A DNA stretch of 64,000 nt from Thiohalocapsa sp. ML1. GTDB taxonomy: Bacteria > Pseudomonadota > Gammaproteobacteria > Chromatiales > Chromatiaceae. Every line of letters starts with the position of its first letter. Position 1 is the first letter of the stretch. Both the position numbers and the translations under genes were made by a program. This document shows positions 1-10,821 of this stretch, piece by piece. Location of the stretch: assembly GCF_001469165.1 (NCBI RefSeq), contig NZ_JABX01000018.1, forward strand, positions 50,370 through 114,369. Reading direction: 5' to 3'. The notes below the pieces were generated by a model that made no database searches, had not been told where the DNA came from, and saw nothing but the letters and a program-made list of their open reading frames with translations.

Positions 1-732
1 GGCTTTCTGAATCCGCGCTGGCAGAGCGAGCCGATGCCGCCGCCGCCGGGCGCCGACAGCCTCGTCGGCAGGCCGCCGGCCGAGATCGCCGCGCTGTTGC
101 GCGAGGGCGCGGCTATCCTGGAGCGGCTCAGCGGGCAGCGACCGACGGCGTTTCGGTGCGGCAACCTCGATGCGGGCGCAGCGCTCTATCAGGGCATGGC
201 AGAGGCCGGCCTGGTGCTTGCGTCAAACGTCGGCGTCGGGCTGCTGCGACCCGCCGAACCGCAGTTGCAGCTTTACGCCGGCCTGCACCTCATCGGGGAT
301 GTGCTGGAGGTGCCGGTGACCACCTACCGCATGCCGTTGTTCCGTAACCGGCTGCTGCTGCTGACCACCGCCGGTTCGTCCACGGCGGAGATCCGGGCGG
401 TGCTCACCCGTGCGGCCCGCCAGGGCGTCGGACCAGTGGTGGTGCTGATGCATCCGCATGATTTTCGCCTCGCCTTGTCGCAAGCGCCGAGCGGGCCGCC
501 GCGCTATGCCGCGGACCGCGTGCGCCAGCGCCGCCTGGAGCAGCTTTGCGGGCACTTGGCTACCCAGCCGCGGCAGTATCGAGTGACGACCTTTGCCGAG
601 GCCGCCACGCGCTGGCGCTCGGCCGCAGCATCGCAGCGGGCTGAGCCGCCGCTCTGCGGCTCCATCGCCGGACTGGCGCAGCGCCTGCTCGAGAACAAGC
701 TCCGGCCGGCGCTGCTCGGTCTGCCGCAGTAG
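1..732 (+). CDS. Polysaccharide deacetylase-like protein, 3' part
   Basis: The reading frame is open from the first base of the window, so the start lies upstream. The visible 243 residues resemble the C-terminal half of NodB-type polysaccharide deacetylases: a segment RCGNLDAG stands where the family usually has an RAGG-like arginine motif, and HPHDF near residue 154 fits the late histidine motif. The early metal-binding Asp and HxxxH motifs would be outside the window, so activity cannot be judged. If the family call is right the substrate would be an N- or O-acetylated surface polysaccharide. It is separated from ribBA by about 180 bases and is probably a different transcription unit. Confidence 0.6.
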   Translation, partial: GFLNPRWQSEPMPPPPGADSLVGRPPAEIAALLREGAAILERLSGQRPTAFRCGNLDAGAALYQGMAEAGLVLASNVGVGLLRPAEPQLQLYAGLHLIGDVLEVPVTTYRMPLFRNRLLLLTTAGSSTAEIRAVLTRAARQGVGPVVVLMHPHDFRLALSQAPSGPPRYAADRVRQRRLEQLCGHLATQPRQYRVTTFAEAATRWRSAAASQRAEPPLCGSIAGLAQRLLENKLRPALLGLPQ

Positions 733-913
733 CACCGGGGGCAACACTGCGCCATCGACCATGCCGGCCAGGCAGCAGACGCAGCGGCAGCAAGCGCCTG
801 CCCGACCACGCCGGAGCAGGCGGTCTGCTGCTTTGCGGTAGATGACGCGCTCGGGCTGCTGTGGTAGGTTGCCCGGCTGTTTTGCAGTTTCCCGCCCGAG
901 CACCACTCAGCTC

Positions 914-2029
914 ATGTCGCTGAATTCCACCGAAGACATCATCAGTGATCTGCGCGCCGGGCGGATGGTCGTCATCATGGACGACGAGGATCGGGAGAAC
1001 GAGGGCGATCTCCTGCTCGCGGCCGACTGCGTAACCCCGGAGGCGATCAACTTCATGGCCAAGTACGGCCGTGGGCTGATTTGTCTGACCCTGACCAAGG
1101 CGCGCTGCGAGCGCCTGCATCTGCCCTTGATGGTGAATGCGAACAACGCGCCGCATGCCACCGCGTTCACGGTGTCCATCGAGGCCGCGCGCGGCGTCAC
1201 TACCGGCATCTCGGCGGCGGATCGGGCGCAGACCATCCGTGCCGCCGTCGCACCGGATGCCAAGTCGTCGGATCTGGTGCAGCCGGGGCACGTGTTTCCG
1301 CTCATGGCGCAGCCCGGCGGCGTGCTGGTGCGGGCAGGGCACACGGAGGCCGGCTGCGACCTCGCGCGGCTCGCCGGCTTCGAGCCGGCGGCGGTCATCG
1401 TCGAGGTGCTGAACGAGGACGGCACCATGGCGCGTCGGCCGGATCTCGAGGCCTTCGCCGCCGAGCACGGGCTCAAGATCGGCACCATCGCGGACCTGAT
1501 CCACTATCGCGTCGCGAACGAGAAGGCCGTGGTGCGCGAAGAGCAGTGCGAGCTGCCGACGGACCTCGGCAACTTCCAAGTGACGGCCTACCGCGACACC
1601 ATCGAGAACGAGGTGCACCTGGCGCTGGTGATGGGCACGGTGTCGCCGGAGCGCCCGATCCTGGTGCGCGTGCATCTGCAAAACGCGCTGTGCGACCTGT
1701 TCGGGGCCTACCATCCGGCCTGCGGCTGGCCGCTGAAGGACGTGATGCGGCAGGTCTCGGCGGCGGGCGAGGGCGTCATCGTCGTGCTGCGCAACCGCGA
1801 CCGCGCGGACGACCTGCTGGCCAAGGTGCGGGAGTTGAGCGATGTGGATGATGCCGAGCGCGGCCCGCCGCTGAAGACGGACCGTAACGAGCTCCGCACC
1901 TACGGCATCGGCGCGCAGATCCTCGCCGATCTCGGCGTGCGCAAGATGCGCGTCATGAGCGCACCCAAGGCCATGCACGGCATCTCCGGCTTCGACCTCG
2001 AGGTGGTCGAGTACGTCGGCGGCGGCTGA
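914..2029 (+). CDS. ribBA: RibBA: 3,4-DHBP synthase with degenerate GTP cyclohydrolase II domain
   Basis: 371 aa. Residues 1-200 are a 3,4-dihydroxy-2-butanone-4-phosphate synthase, which makes the four-carbon riboflavin precursor from ribulose 5-phosphate; the acidic metal motif [10 protein letters not shown] (23-32) and [16 protein letters not shown] are present. Residues from about 205 on are a GTP cyclohydrolase II fold with a recognisable end ([18 protein letters not shown]), but the zinc-binding GECLTGD and LRCDCG motifs are replaced by [18 protein letters not shown]. That half is probably inactive, so a separate RibA is expected elsewhere. ATG at 914 was chosen because the DHBP synthase homology begins there; the frame is open further upstream. 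No FMN riboswitch pattern is visible ahead of it. It leads the ribH-nusB-thiL cluster. Confidence 0.93.
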   Translation: MSLNSTEDIISDLRAGRMVVIMDDEDRENEGDLLLAADCVTPEAINFMAKYGRGLICLTLTKARCERLHLPLMVNANNAPHATAFTVSIEAARGVTTGISAADRAQTIRAAVAPDAKSSDLVQPGHVFPLMAQPGGVLVRAGHTEAGCDLARLAGFEPAAVIVEVLNEDGTMARRPDLEAFAAEHGLKIGTIADLIHYRVANEKAVVREEQCELPTDLGNFQVTAYRDTIENEVHLALVMGTVSPERPILVRVHLQNALCDLFGAYHPACGWPLKDVMRQVSAAGEGVIVVLRNRDRADDLLAKVRELSDVDDAERGPPLKTDRNELRTYGIGAQILADLGVRKMRVMSAPKAMHGISGFDLEVVEYVGGG

Positions 2030-2114
2030 AGGCGTGGACCGCGACCAAAACGCACGGGCGGCAGCCTGACCTGCTTCTGCCCCCATCGATTCAGAACGGC
2101 AAAGGCCGCAACAC

Positions 2115-2582
2115 ATGATCAAGACTATCGAAGGTGCCATGCGCGCCGACCAGGGCCGCTTCTGCCTCGTGGTGTCGCGCTGGAACAGCTTCATCGTTGA
2201 GAGCCTCGAGAAGGGGGCCATCGACACCCTCCAGCGCCATGGCGCGGATGAGGCCAACCTGACCATCGTGCGCGTGCCCGGCGCATTCGAGATGCCAGTC
2301 GCCGTCGAGCGCATCGCGGCCAAGGGCGGCGTCGATGCGATCATCGCGCTCGGTGCGGTCATCCGCGGTGGCACGCCGCACTTCGAGTACGTCGCCGGTG
2401 AGTGCGTGAAGGGCATTGCGCAGGTGAGCCTCAAGTACGGGGTGCCCGTCGCCTTCGGCGTGCTGACGGTGGACAGCATCGAGCAGGCCATTGAGCGTGC
2501 CGGCACGAAGGCGGGCAACAAGGGGGCCGAGGCGGCCATGTCTGCCATTGAGATGGTCGACCTGCTGCGACACTTCGACTGA
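2115..2582 (+). CDS. ribH: 6,7-dimethyl-8-ribityllumazine synthase
   Basis: 155 aa, the usual length. It condenses 5-amino-6-ribitylaminouracil with DHBP, the product of RibBA upstream. Family motifs are visible: [12 protein letters not shown] near the N-terminus, RVPGAFEMP in the middle and [17 protein letters not shown] in the active site. Its TGA stop overlaps the ATG of nusB by one base, so the two are probably translationally coupled. The ribBA-ribH gap is 85 bases with no obvious promoter. Confidence 0.96.
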   Translation: MIKTIEGAMRADQGRFCLVVSRWNSFIVESLEKGAIDTLQRHGADEANLTIVRVPGAFEMPVAVERIAAKGGVDAIIALGAVIRGGTPHFEYVAGECVKGIAQVSLKYGVPVAFGVLTVDSIEQAIERAGTKAGNKGAEAAMSAIEMVDLLRHFD

Positions 2583-3079
2583 TGGCCGGACCCCGCAGCG
2601 AAGCGCGGCGCTACGCGCTGCTGGCGCTGTATCAGTGGCAGTTGAGCGCGCAGCCGCCAGCGGAGATCGTCCGCCACTTCCTCGACGACCCCGACTGGGC
2701 CGCCGCCGTTGCCGCTGACCTCCTGGGCCAGCCGGACGGCACCCCCTTGCCGGCAAAGCGGGGCTACGACGCGCAGCTTTTCAGCGAGTTGGTGCGTGGC
2801 GCCGCCGAGCACGCCGACGCCATCGACGACGCCCTGCGCCCGCTGCTCGATCGCGCCGTGACCAGCCTGGACCCGGTGGAGCGCAATATCCTGCGCATCG
2901 GCACCTACGAGCTGCTGCATTCCCCGCAGTTGCCACTCGGCGTCATCATCAACGAGGCCGTGAACCTCGCCAAGGAGTTCGGCGCCACGGACGGTCATCG
3001 CTACGTCAACGGCGTACTCGACAAGCTCGGCCGCCAGCTCCGCCCGGCGGAGCGCGGGCGACCGCGCGCTGACCCCTGA
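2582..3079 (+). CDS. nusB: Transcription antitermination factor NusB
   Basis: 165 aa, slightly longer than the typical 140 because of an Asp/Pro-rich insert near residues 35-60. NusB pairs with NusE (S10) on boxA RNA in the rRNA antitermination complex. The RSEARRYALLALYQWQ N-terminus, the DPVERNILRIGTYEL segment and the VNLAKEFGATDGHRYVNGVLD helix are typical. Start and ribH stop overlap by one base. Linkage to ribH is common in proteobacteria. Confidence 0.95.
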   Translation: MAGPRSEARRYALLALYQWQLSAQPPAEIVRHFLDDPDWAAAVAADLLGQPDGTPLPAKRGYDAQLFSELVRGAAEHADAIDDALRPLLDRAVTSLDPVERNILRIGTYELLHSPQLPLGVIINEAVNLAKEFGATDGHRYVNGVLDKLGRQLRPAERGRPRADP

Positions 3080-3104
3080 CCGCTCGCTGCCCACTGGTAC
3101 CCTC

Positions 3105-4061
3105 ATGTCCGAGTTCGATCTGATCCGCAGGCACCTGACCGGCGTCGGCGCGGGCCGCAAAGATGTGCTCGTGGACGTCGGCGACGACTGCGCGCTGCTG
3201 CACGTGCCGGCGGGACGAGAGCTCGCCGTCGGCATCGATACGCTGGTGGCCGGCGTGCACTTCCTCGCCGACTGCGATCCGGCGGCACTCGGCTGGAAGG
3301 CGCTGGCCGTCAACTTGAGCGACCTCGCCGCCGTCGGCGCCGAGCCCGCCTGGGCGACCTTGGCGCTGACCTTGCCTAGGGCAGATGAGGACTGGCTCGC
3401 GGCCTTCGCCCGCGGTTTTCGCGAGCTTGCGGTGCAGGAGGATGTGCGCCTCATCGGCGGCGACCTGACGCGCGGCCCGCTGACGGTGACAGTGCAGGCG
3501 CACGGTTTCGTGCCGAGCGGGCACGCGCTGCGTCGCGGTGGTGCCAAGCCGGGCGATCTCGTTTGCGTGAGCGGCGCCTTGGGTGATGCCGGGCTCGCCC
3601 TGCAGCACCTGCTGCGCGGCGAGCCGACGGACGGCTATCTCCGGCAGCGCCTGGAGCGGCCGACGCCGCGCGTTGCCCTCGGGGAGGTGTTGCGCGGCGT
3701 CGCCACCGCGGCCATCGACCTGTCCGACGGGCTCATCGCGGACTTGGGCCATGTGCTGGACGCCAGCGGCGCCGGCGCCCGCATCGAGCTGGCACGGCTG
3801 CCACTGGCCGATCAAGTGGCCGCCGCCGTCGGCGCGGCGGACGACTGGGCGCTGCCGCTCGCCTCGGGCGACGACTACGAGCTCTGCTTCACGCTCCCAC
3901 CGGCAGCGGCGGGGCAACTGCCCGTGCTGGCCGCTGCGGCGGGCTGTCCGCTCACCATCATCGGCGAGGTGGTGCGCGAGGGCGGCTTGACGCTCATCCG
4001 CGCGGATGGCTCGACATGGACGCCGCAGTCCCGCGGCTACGATCACTTCGGCCGGGTGTGA
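3105..4061 (+). CDS. thiL: Thiamine-monophosphate kinase
   Basis: 318 aa. It phosphorylates thiamine monophosphate to the diphosphate cofactor. The PurM/ThiL fold signatures are clear: SEFDLIRRHL at the N-terminus, VGDDCALL (metal and nucleotide binding), IDTLVAGVHF, NLSDLAAVGAEP, LIGGDLTRGP, and DLSDGLIADLGHVL in the second half. It begins 25 bases after nusB and is probably in the same operon. Residue motifs are intact, so the gene is likely functional. Confidence 0.95.
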   Translation: MSEFDLIRRHLTGVGAGRKDVLVDVGDDCALLHVPAGRELAVGIDTLVAGVHFLADCDPAALGWKALAVNLSDLAAVGAEPAWATLALTLPRADEDWLAAFARGFRELAVQEDVRLIGGDLTRGPLTVTVQAHGFVPSGHALRRGGAKPGDLVCVSGALGDAGLALQHLLRGEPTDGYLRQRLERPTPRVALGEVLRGVATAAIDLSDGLIADLGHVLDASGAGARIELARLPLADQVAAAVGAADDWALPLASGDDYELCFTLPPAAAGQLPVLAAAAGCPLTIIGEVVREGGLTLIRADGSTWTPQSRGYDHFGRV

Positions 4062-4213
4062 ACAAGTGCGCCCCGCGATGCACCGGAATCAATCACAGCG
4101 TCGGAATCGGCGTGCGCCCGTGGGCGGCCTCGGCGTCCCGAGTGTGCGACAATTCGCGGGCTTTCAAGCTTTTCCTTGATTCCGATCATTGCAGTCAGTT
4201 TTAGGAGTCTCAG

Positions 4214-4729
4214 ATGAACGCATCTGCTCAGACCAACGGGTCTTTCAACACCTCAGATCCCAAGCATCTCGTCGCCTTCGGGTTCGGCGCCGGGCTGGCG
4301 CCGAAGGCGCCCGGTACCGTCGGCACCCTGGTGGGCGTCGTGCTGTACTTGGTGCTGTCCCTGTTGCCCGTGTCGCTCTATATCCTGATCGTCGCCGGGC
4401 TCTTCGGGCTCGGCGTCTGGGCCGTCGGCGGCGTTGCCGGCGAGCTCGGCGACGACGACCCGCCCGCCATCGTCTGGGACGAGGTGGTGGGCTTTCTGAT
4501 CGCCATGATCGCGGCCCCCGCGGGCATCATGTGGATCATCGTCGGCTTCCTGGTGTTCCGGCTCTTCGACATCTACAAGCCCTGGCCCATCGCGGGCTTC
4601 GAGGCGCGCTACAAGGGCGCTCTCGGCATCATGCTCGACGACGTGCTCGCCGGTGTCTACACCTGGCTCGTGCTGCATGTGCTGTGGATGATGGTGGAGG
4701 CCTCGTTGCGTGGTGCCGGCGCGCATTGA
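4214..4729 (+). CDS. pgpA: Phosphatidylglycerophosphatase A
   Basis: 171 aa integral membrane enzyme that dephosphorylates phosphatidylglycerol phosphate in the inner membrane. It shows the PgpA motifs FGFGAGLAPKAPGTVGT and the acidic WDEVVGF segment, with three or four hydrophobic helices and the FRLFDIYKPWPI loop. An AGGAG-like element at 4203-4207 precedes ATG 4214. The thiL-pgpA gap of about 150 bases is larger than the upstream gaps, so an additional promoter is possible. Confidence 0.93.
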   Translation: MNASAQTNGSFNTSDPKHLVAFGFGAGLAPKAPGTVGTLVGVVLYLVLSLLPVSLYILIVAGLFGLGVWAVGGVAGELGDDDPPAIVWDEVVGFLIAMIAAPAGIMWIIVGFLVFRLFDIYKPWPIAGFEARYKGALGIMLDDVLAGVYTWLVLHVLWMMVEASLRGAGAH

Positions 4730-4787
4730 TGCCGTCGGCGCCCACTGATGCCGCCGGCGCCCGGCCCGCCGGCTCGATAGGGCTCGC

Positions 4788-7037
<2,250 letters not shown>

Positions 7038-7266
7038 GCGGATGGCCCCGCCCCGCTAATCCTGTGAGACATCGGGTGCCGCACGATTGGGAATACGGCA
7101 ACGACAACAGCGGAGGCAGCGATCGCATTCTTGGTTGCCGCCCTATCGCGTTGGTGAGGGTCAAGAACAACGGGTAGCACCCGGAGGCGGCATTGGCAGT
7201 GGAACAACTCGCAACCACGTCCACGTAGGCTAGTCTATGGTGCTCCAGTCACAAAAAGGTAAGCGT

Positions 7267-8034
7267 ATGCATCTGCGCGTAGCGGCCTTGACGTTCCTCC
7301 TTTGCCTTTTCACCTGGCAGAGCGTTTTCGCCTTCGGTTGGGTCCCATCCCCGAAGGAGTACTTTCTCTTGCCGGATTACTGCAAGGCCAAAATGAGTGA
7401 TTTCATCAGAGGCTTTCTTGCTGGCAAGATCGGCAGCACCTCCGAGTGGCGGCGAGAAGCGGCGTCGATGTTGGTGCCCGAGTCGCAGATTCCGCAGTGG
7501 AAGAAAAGGGTAGGACCGGATTTTCTTCACGTCCATCATTATTGTTTTGGGCTTTCGTGGCTTAGCAAGGCAGAGGATCCAGAGAATCGCTCCCGCGCCG
7601 CGTGGGCGTATAGACAGGCGGTTGGCGAGATTGACTATACCAGGTCGAAATCTCGGCCCGGAGCGCCGCTGTGGGAGGTCATGTCCATCGACTACGCGCG
7701 TGCGCTCGCCGGCAATGGACAATGGGGGGAATCCCAGGCTGTGTTCCAAGACCTGCTGGCCGATAATCCGAGCAACTCGGATATTTGGGTGGCATATGCC
7801 AAACAGTTGAAAAGAAGACGCAAGCTCAACGATGCCATCGCGCTGTTGGAGCAAGGGTTGGAGAAAGCAAACAAGAAAGGCCCGCTGCTCTATTGGCTGG
7901 CCATCTATCAGTTCGACCTTGGTGATCTGACCCGTGCCGCGGAAACCACGGCGCGTGCGGAAGCGGCAGGTATGAAAGTGGATTCCCTCAAACGGCGGCT
8001 TGGGCGAACAGCGGTTCCGGCTGCCGCAGACTGA
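7267..8034 (+). CDS. Exported TPR-type hypothetical protein
   Basis: 255 aa if translated from ATG 7267, chosen because the next residues form a clean signal peptide (MHLRVAALTFLLCLFTWQSV then cleavage near FAFG). The frame opens at 7237, but that start would put charged residues ahead of the signal. An AAAGGT element lies about 8 bases upstream. Residues 110-240 form two or three tetratricopeptide-like helical repeats (AWAYRQAVGEID, ALAGNGQWGESQAVFQDLL, DAIALLEQGLEKAN). It is probably a periplasmic scaffold. I do not recognise a specific family, and the neighbours give no function. Confidence 0.7.
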   Translation: MHLRVAALTFLLCLFTWQSVFAFGWVPSPKEYFLLPDYCKAKMSDFIRGFLAGKIGSTSEWRREAASMLVPESQIPQWKKRVGPDFLHVHHYCFGLSWLSKAEDPENRSRAAWAYRQAVGEIDYTRSKSRPGAPLWEVMSIDYARALAGNGQWGESQAVFQDLLADNPSNSDIWVAYAKQLKRRRKLNDAIALLEQGLEKANKKGPLLYWLAIYQFDLGDLTRAAETTARAEAAGMKVDSLKRRLGRTAVPAAAD

Positions 8035-8165
8035 GGCGATGTGCGGGCACCCGCGAGGTGGCCCGCGTAGTCAAAGCTTCCAGCCTTGATGGCGTCAGGC
8101 CAGGATGGCCTGACGACGCAGTCGGCGGTGTGGCCGCGGTGACGATGAAGGCCGCGTCGGCGCGC

Positions 8166-8663
8166 TTACAGATCGCCGCTCGCACCCGCTTCCATGATGG
8201 ACTCAATGTTGTCGCGCACCAGCTCGGCCTTTTCCAGCAGCTCGGGCGGCAGATTTGCGCTCGGGATGATCTTGCCGAGGTCCAGGGTCACGAGCCAGGC
8301 CTTGCCATCGGCGTCTTCGATGAGCGTGATGCGGCACGGCAGATAGGCCGAGAAGTCCGGGTTGAAGATGACCATCTCGTTGGCGATGGCCGCGTCGCAG
8401 AACTGGAAGATCTCGATGCGGTTGCTGTCCACGCCCATCGCCTCAAGCTCTTTGTAGAGGGGCAGGTGGGCGACGAGCTTGAAGTTGAGCCCGTTGGCGC
8501 GGAGCTTCATGGATTCCACCGCATCGTCCATCGACACGTCTTCGGCAAGCGGCATCTTCAAGACCGTGTCCGAGATGGAAATGCCCTCGGTGGCGCCGGC
8601 GGCGAAAGGGACGCCGACAAGCGCGGCCAACAGCACGAGGGTGAGCATAACTTGATGACGCAT
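8166..8663 (-). CDS. DUF302 family periplasmic protein
   Basis: 165 aa. A signal peptide (residues 1-22, LTLVLLAALVGVPFAAGA) is followed by a DUF302 domain. The paired cysteines in EIFQFCDAAIAN and YLPCRITLIED are the family hallmark. DUF302 proteins are small exported proteins of uncertain function, often found in sulfur-oxidising bacteria. ATG 8663 has a strong AGAGGAG ribosome site about 9 bases upstream. It is divergent from larE across a 330-base region containing an inverted repeat. Confidence 0.85.
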   Translation of the reverse strand: MRHQVMLTLVLLAALVGVPFAAGATEGISISDTVLKMPLAEDVSMDDAVESMKLRANGLNFKLVAHLPLYKELEAMGVDSNRIEIFQFCDAAIANEMVIFNPDFSAYLPCRITLIEDADGKAWLVTLDLGKIIPSANLPPELLEKAELVRDNIESIMEAGASGDL

Positions 8664-8773
8664 TGGAATCGGTCTCCTCTGGCAGCCGCGGCGTCGGGTG
8701 TGACCCGTCGGAGGCGCGGCTAGCTTCTTGATGTTCTGCGTGCGGCGACCTGGCCTGACGCAGCCTGATGTCT

Positions 8774-8800
8774 TCGGCGTCGGCGACGAACCGACGCCGA
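8774..8800. repeat. Perfect 10-bp inverted repeat between divergent genes
   Basis: TCGGCGTCGG and its complement are separated by 7 bases in the 332-base divergent interval between the DUF302 gene and larE. It has no T-run, so it could be an operator or a non-intrinsic terminator. The rest of the interval (8664-8995) holds no gene I can support. Confidence 0.4.
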
Positions 8801-8995
8801 GACATTGTGACGAGTTGTCGCCCCGCTGCCAATCGCCGGCACTGATGCGGCGCAAAGGTATCGGGAAACGGCAGCGTTGTGCGTGGGTGCCGCACGCCCA
8901 TGCGCCCGTTGTCGGCCTATACTTCTGCCGGGCCATCGCCCGTGGCGACGGCGCTACGCGCCGGTCGCAACAACAGGCCGCGGAGGGGAAGGCGT

Positions 8996-9787
8996 TTGGA
9001 TCCCAGATATGAAGCCGTCGTCGAATCGCTGCGCGGTGCGGAGGCAATCTCCGTTGCCTTCTCAGGCGGCGTCGACAGCACGCTGCTGCTCGCCTGCGCG
9101 CAGCTCGCCGTGGGCGCGGAGAGGGTGCTCGCGCTCACAGCGGTCACGCCGTACATGGTCCGACAGGAGATCGGCGATGCCCTCGCGCTGGCGGCAGAGC
9201 TCGGCGTTCGCCACGAGCTGGTCGAGATGGACATGCCGAGCGCCATTGAGGACAACCCGCACGACCGCTGCTACCACTGTAAGCACCGCATGTACGAGCT
9301 GCTGACGGAGCATGCGCGGCTGCTCGGTTATCCGCGCCTCGTCGATGCCAGCAACCTCAATGACGCCGACGGCAGCAGGCCGGCGCTGCGGGCGGTGCGC
9401 GAGGTCGGCGTAGGCACGCCCTTCATCGCCCACGGCATCGACAAGGACGCCGTGCGGGCCATCTCTCGCGAGCTGAATCTGTCGACCTGGCAGAAGCCGA
9501 GCAACGCCTGCCTGCTGACTCGGCTGCGCCACAACCAGCCCGTGTCCATGCGGGAGCTGCAGCGCATCGAAGAGGCCGAGCGCCACCTTGAGGGCCTTGG
9601 CTTCGAGTCCGTGCGGGTGCGAAGCCACGGCAACCTGGCCCGCATTGAGGTCGCGGCCTGTCAGCGCGAGCGCCTGATGGCGCAGGCGGACGCCATCGGC
9701 GCCGCGCTGCGCGAGCTTGGCTTCCGCCATATCACCGTGGACCTGTTCGGCTATCACCACGACAGCATGGCGGAGCCTGGTGATTGA
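8996..9787 (+). CDS. larE: LarE-type ATP-dependent sacrificial sulfur transferase
   Basis: 263 aa PP-loop enzyme. LarE adenylates and then sulfurates the nickel-pincer nucleotide precursor in lactate racemase maturation, donating its own cysteine sulfur or using a cluster. SGGVDST (pyrophosphate loop) lies near residues 23-29, RCYHCK follows in the middle, and the KPSNACLLTRLR segment contains the family cysteine. The start is taken as TTG 8996 because a GGAGGGG ribosome site lies 7 bases upstream and the length then matches the family (about 270 aa); the frame extends to 8879 without a good site. larB, larC and larA are not in the window, so a broader PP-loop sulfurtransferase role cannot be excluded. 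Confidence 0.87.
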   Translation: MDPRYEAVVESLRGAEAISVAFSGGVDSTLLLACAQLAVGAERVLALTAVTPYMVRQEIGDALALAAELGVRHELVEMDMPSAIEDNPHDRCYHCKHRMYELLTEHARLLGYPRLVDASNLNDADGSRPALRAVREVGVGTPFIAHGIDKDAVRAISRELNLSTWQKPSNACLLTRLRHNQPVSMRELQRIEEAERHLEGLGFESVRVRSHGNLARIEVAACQRERLMAQADAIGAALRELGFRHITVDLFGYHHDSMAEPGD

Positions 9788-9793
9788 TCTGGG

Positions 9794-9902
9794 GAAGTAC
9801 GGAGTACGGAGTACGGAGTACGGAGTACGGGCACCCGCGCCTGCACTTCCGTTCGGACTCCGTACTCCGCGTCCCACCCGTACTCCGTACTTCGTACTCT
9901 CG
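9794..9902. repeat. Heptanucleotide repeat GGAGTAC with inverted counterpart
   Basis: About five direct copies of the 7-mer GGAGTAC are followed after about 25 bases by complementary copies (ACTCCGT-type), so the block can fold into a long hairpin. It lies just after larE. The same 7-mer recurs at 10390-10464 and 54140-54600. Confidence 0.85.
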
Positions 9903-9972
9903 GCCTCGATCATCGTGCCGGCCACATCGCCTGCCGCACGCAAGCGGTTCGCACAGCGGACACTACTGCGCT

Positions 9973-10173
9973 GGGATCGCCGGCTTTCCAGCCGGCTCGC
10001 CGCCGGCGCGGCTCGATGCCGCGTCGGCGGCGTTCGGGCCGATCAGAGAGCACATGCGCGCTCGTCCGGCCGGCCGCGCAGCATGGGCAACCGCCCCGCT
10101 CCCGCGCCGCAGATCGCGCGCCGGGGGCATCGAGCCCCCGGCACGCGAAGCCGGCTGAAAGCCGGCGCTCCCA
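9973..10173. repeat. MITE-like palindromic element, copy 1
   Basis: A roughly 200-bp element whose two ends are inverted copies of a sequence containing CGCCGGCTTTCCAGCCGGC (right end with one base fewer), with an inner palindrome CCGGGGGC/GCCCCCGG. Two further copies lie at 63611-63811 and from 63883 to the window end. It has no reading frame of its own. The terminal inverted repeats suggest a non-autonomous mobile element or a large REP-type unit. Confidence 0.7.
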
Positions 10174-10261
10174 GTCGGCGCCGGCGCGGTCTCGAGCCCG
10201 CTTGTCGGGCATACCTCAGTTTGAGAGTTTGCAGATGAGTCAAGTGTACGACCACACCTGG

Positions 10262-10336
10262 GGGAAGGGCCGAGGGCCGCGGGCCGAGGGCCGCGGGCCG
10301 AGGGAGCCATCCTCGGCCCTCGGCCCTCGGCCCTAC
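10262..10336. repeat. GGGCCGA heptanucleotide hairpin
   Basis: Direct copies of GGGCCGA/GGGCCGC, a short loop, then inverted copies (CGGCCCT). Period 7. The rest of the 9788-10458 interval contains only such repeats and the MITE-like element. Confidence 0.85.
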
Positions 10337-10389
10337 AGCCGCCGCGCTCCGTAGCAGCCCCCGCGCGCTGGTCGGAGTGATGATCAAGG

Positions 10390-10464
10390 CCGTACTCTCC
10401 GTACTTCCTACTCCCCGTACTCCGTACTTCCTACTCCGTACTTCCTACTCCGTACTTCCTACTC
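10390..10464. repeat. CCGTACT/CCTACTC heptanucleotide repeat
   Basis: Alternating 7-mers of the type CCGTACTT and CCTACTC, in the orientation opposite to 9794-9832. The block runs up to the 3' end of the cupin gene. Confidence 0.85.
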
Positions 10465-10740
10465 AAAATCGTAGTGCTTCTCCACGGCCGCCGTGATCTC
10501 CCAGGTGCAGGAGAGGCCCGCCGGAAAGGTGATGAGGTCGCCGCGGCCGAATTGCTGCGGCTCGCCGCCGTCGGGCGTCACCGTGAACTTGCCGCGGACG
10601 ATGTAGCAGGTCTCGGTCTGGTCATAGGTCCATGGGAAGGTCGACGGCTCTTTCTTCCAGACGGGCCAGTGCTCGACGCCGAGCACCTCCAGTTTGGCGG
10701 GGGAGGGCTTGCGCTCGCAGAGGATATCGAGATCGGACAT
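10459..10740 (-). CDS. Small cupin-domain protein
   Basis: 93 aa single-domain cupin of the DUF861 type: TETCYIVRGKFTV and FGRGDLITFPAGLSCTWEI match the two beta-barrel motifs, but the metal-binding histidines are largely absent. Start ATG 10740 has GGAG 9 bases upstream. It is the last gene of a minus-strand run below the split transketolase genes. The ligand is unknown. Confidence 0.8.
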   Translation of the reverse strand: MSDLDILCERKPSPAKLEVLGVEHWPVWKKEPSTFPWTYDQTETCYIVRGKFTVTPDGGEPQQFGRGDLITFPAGLSCTWEITAAVEKHYDFE

Positions 10741-10821
10741 GGGTCTTGTCTCCAAGGGTTGAACGGGCGGCTGAGGCTGCGCCCGCTGCTTGCGCGCTCG
10801 CGTGCCGGGTCGGCGTCCGCG

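Noticed and set aside
733..913. Possible FMN riboswitch ahead of ribBA
   Set aside because: The conserved RFN element blocks (such as AGGGCGGGGTG and CCACCGGCGGT) are not seen.
560..3547. A 995-codon minus-strand frame opposite ribBA-thiL
   Set aside because: It is the GC-rich antisense shadow of clearly recognised plus-strand genes and shows no domain.
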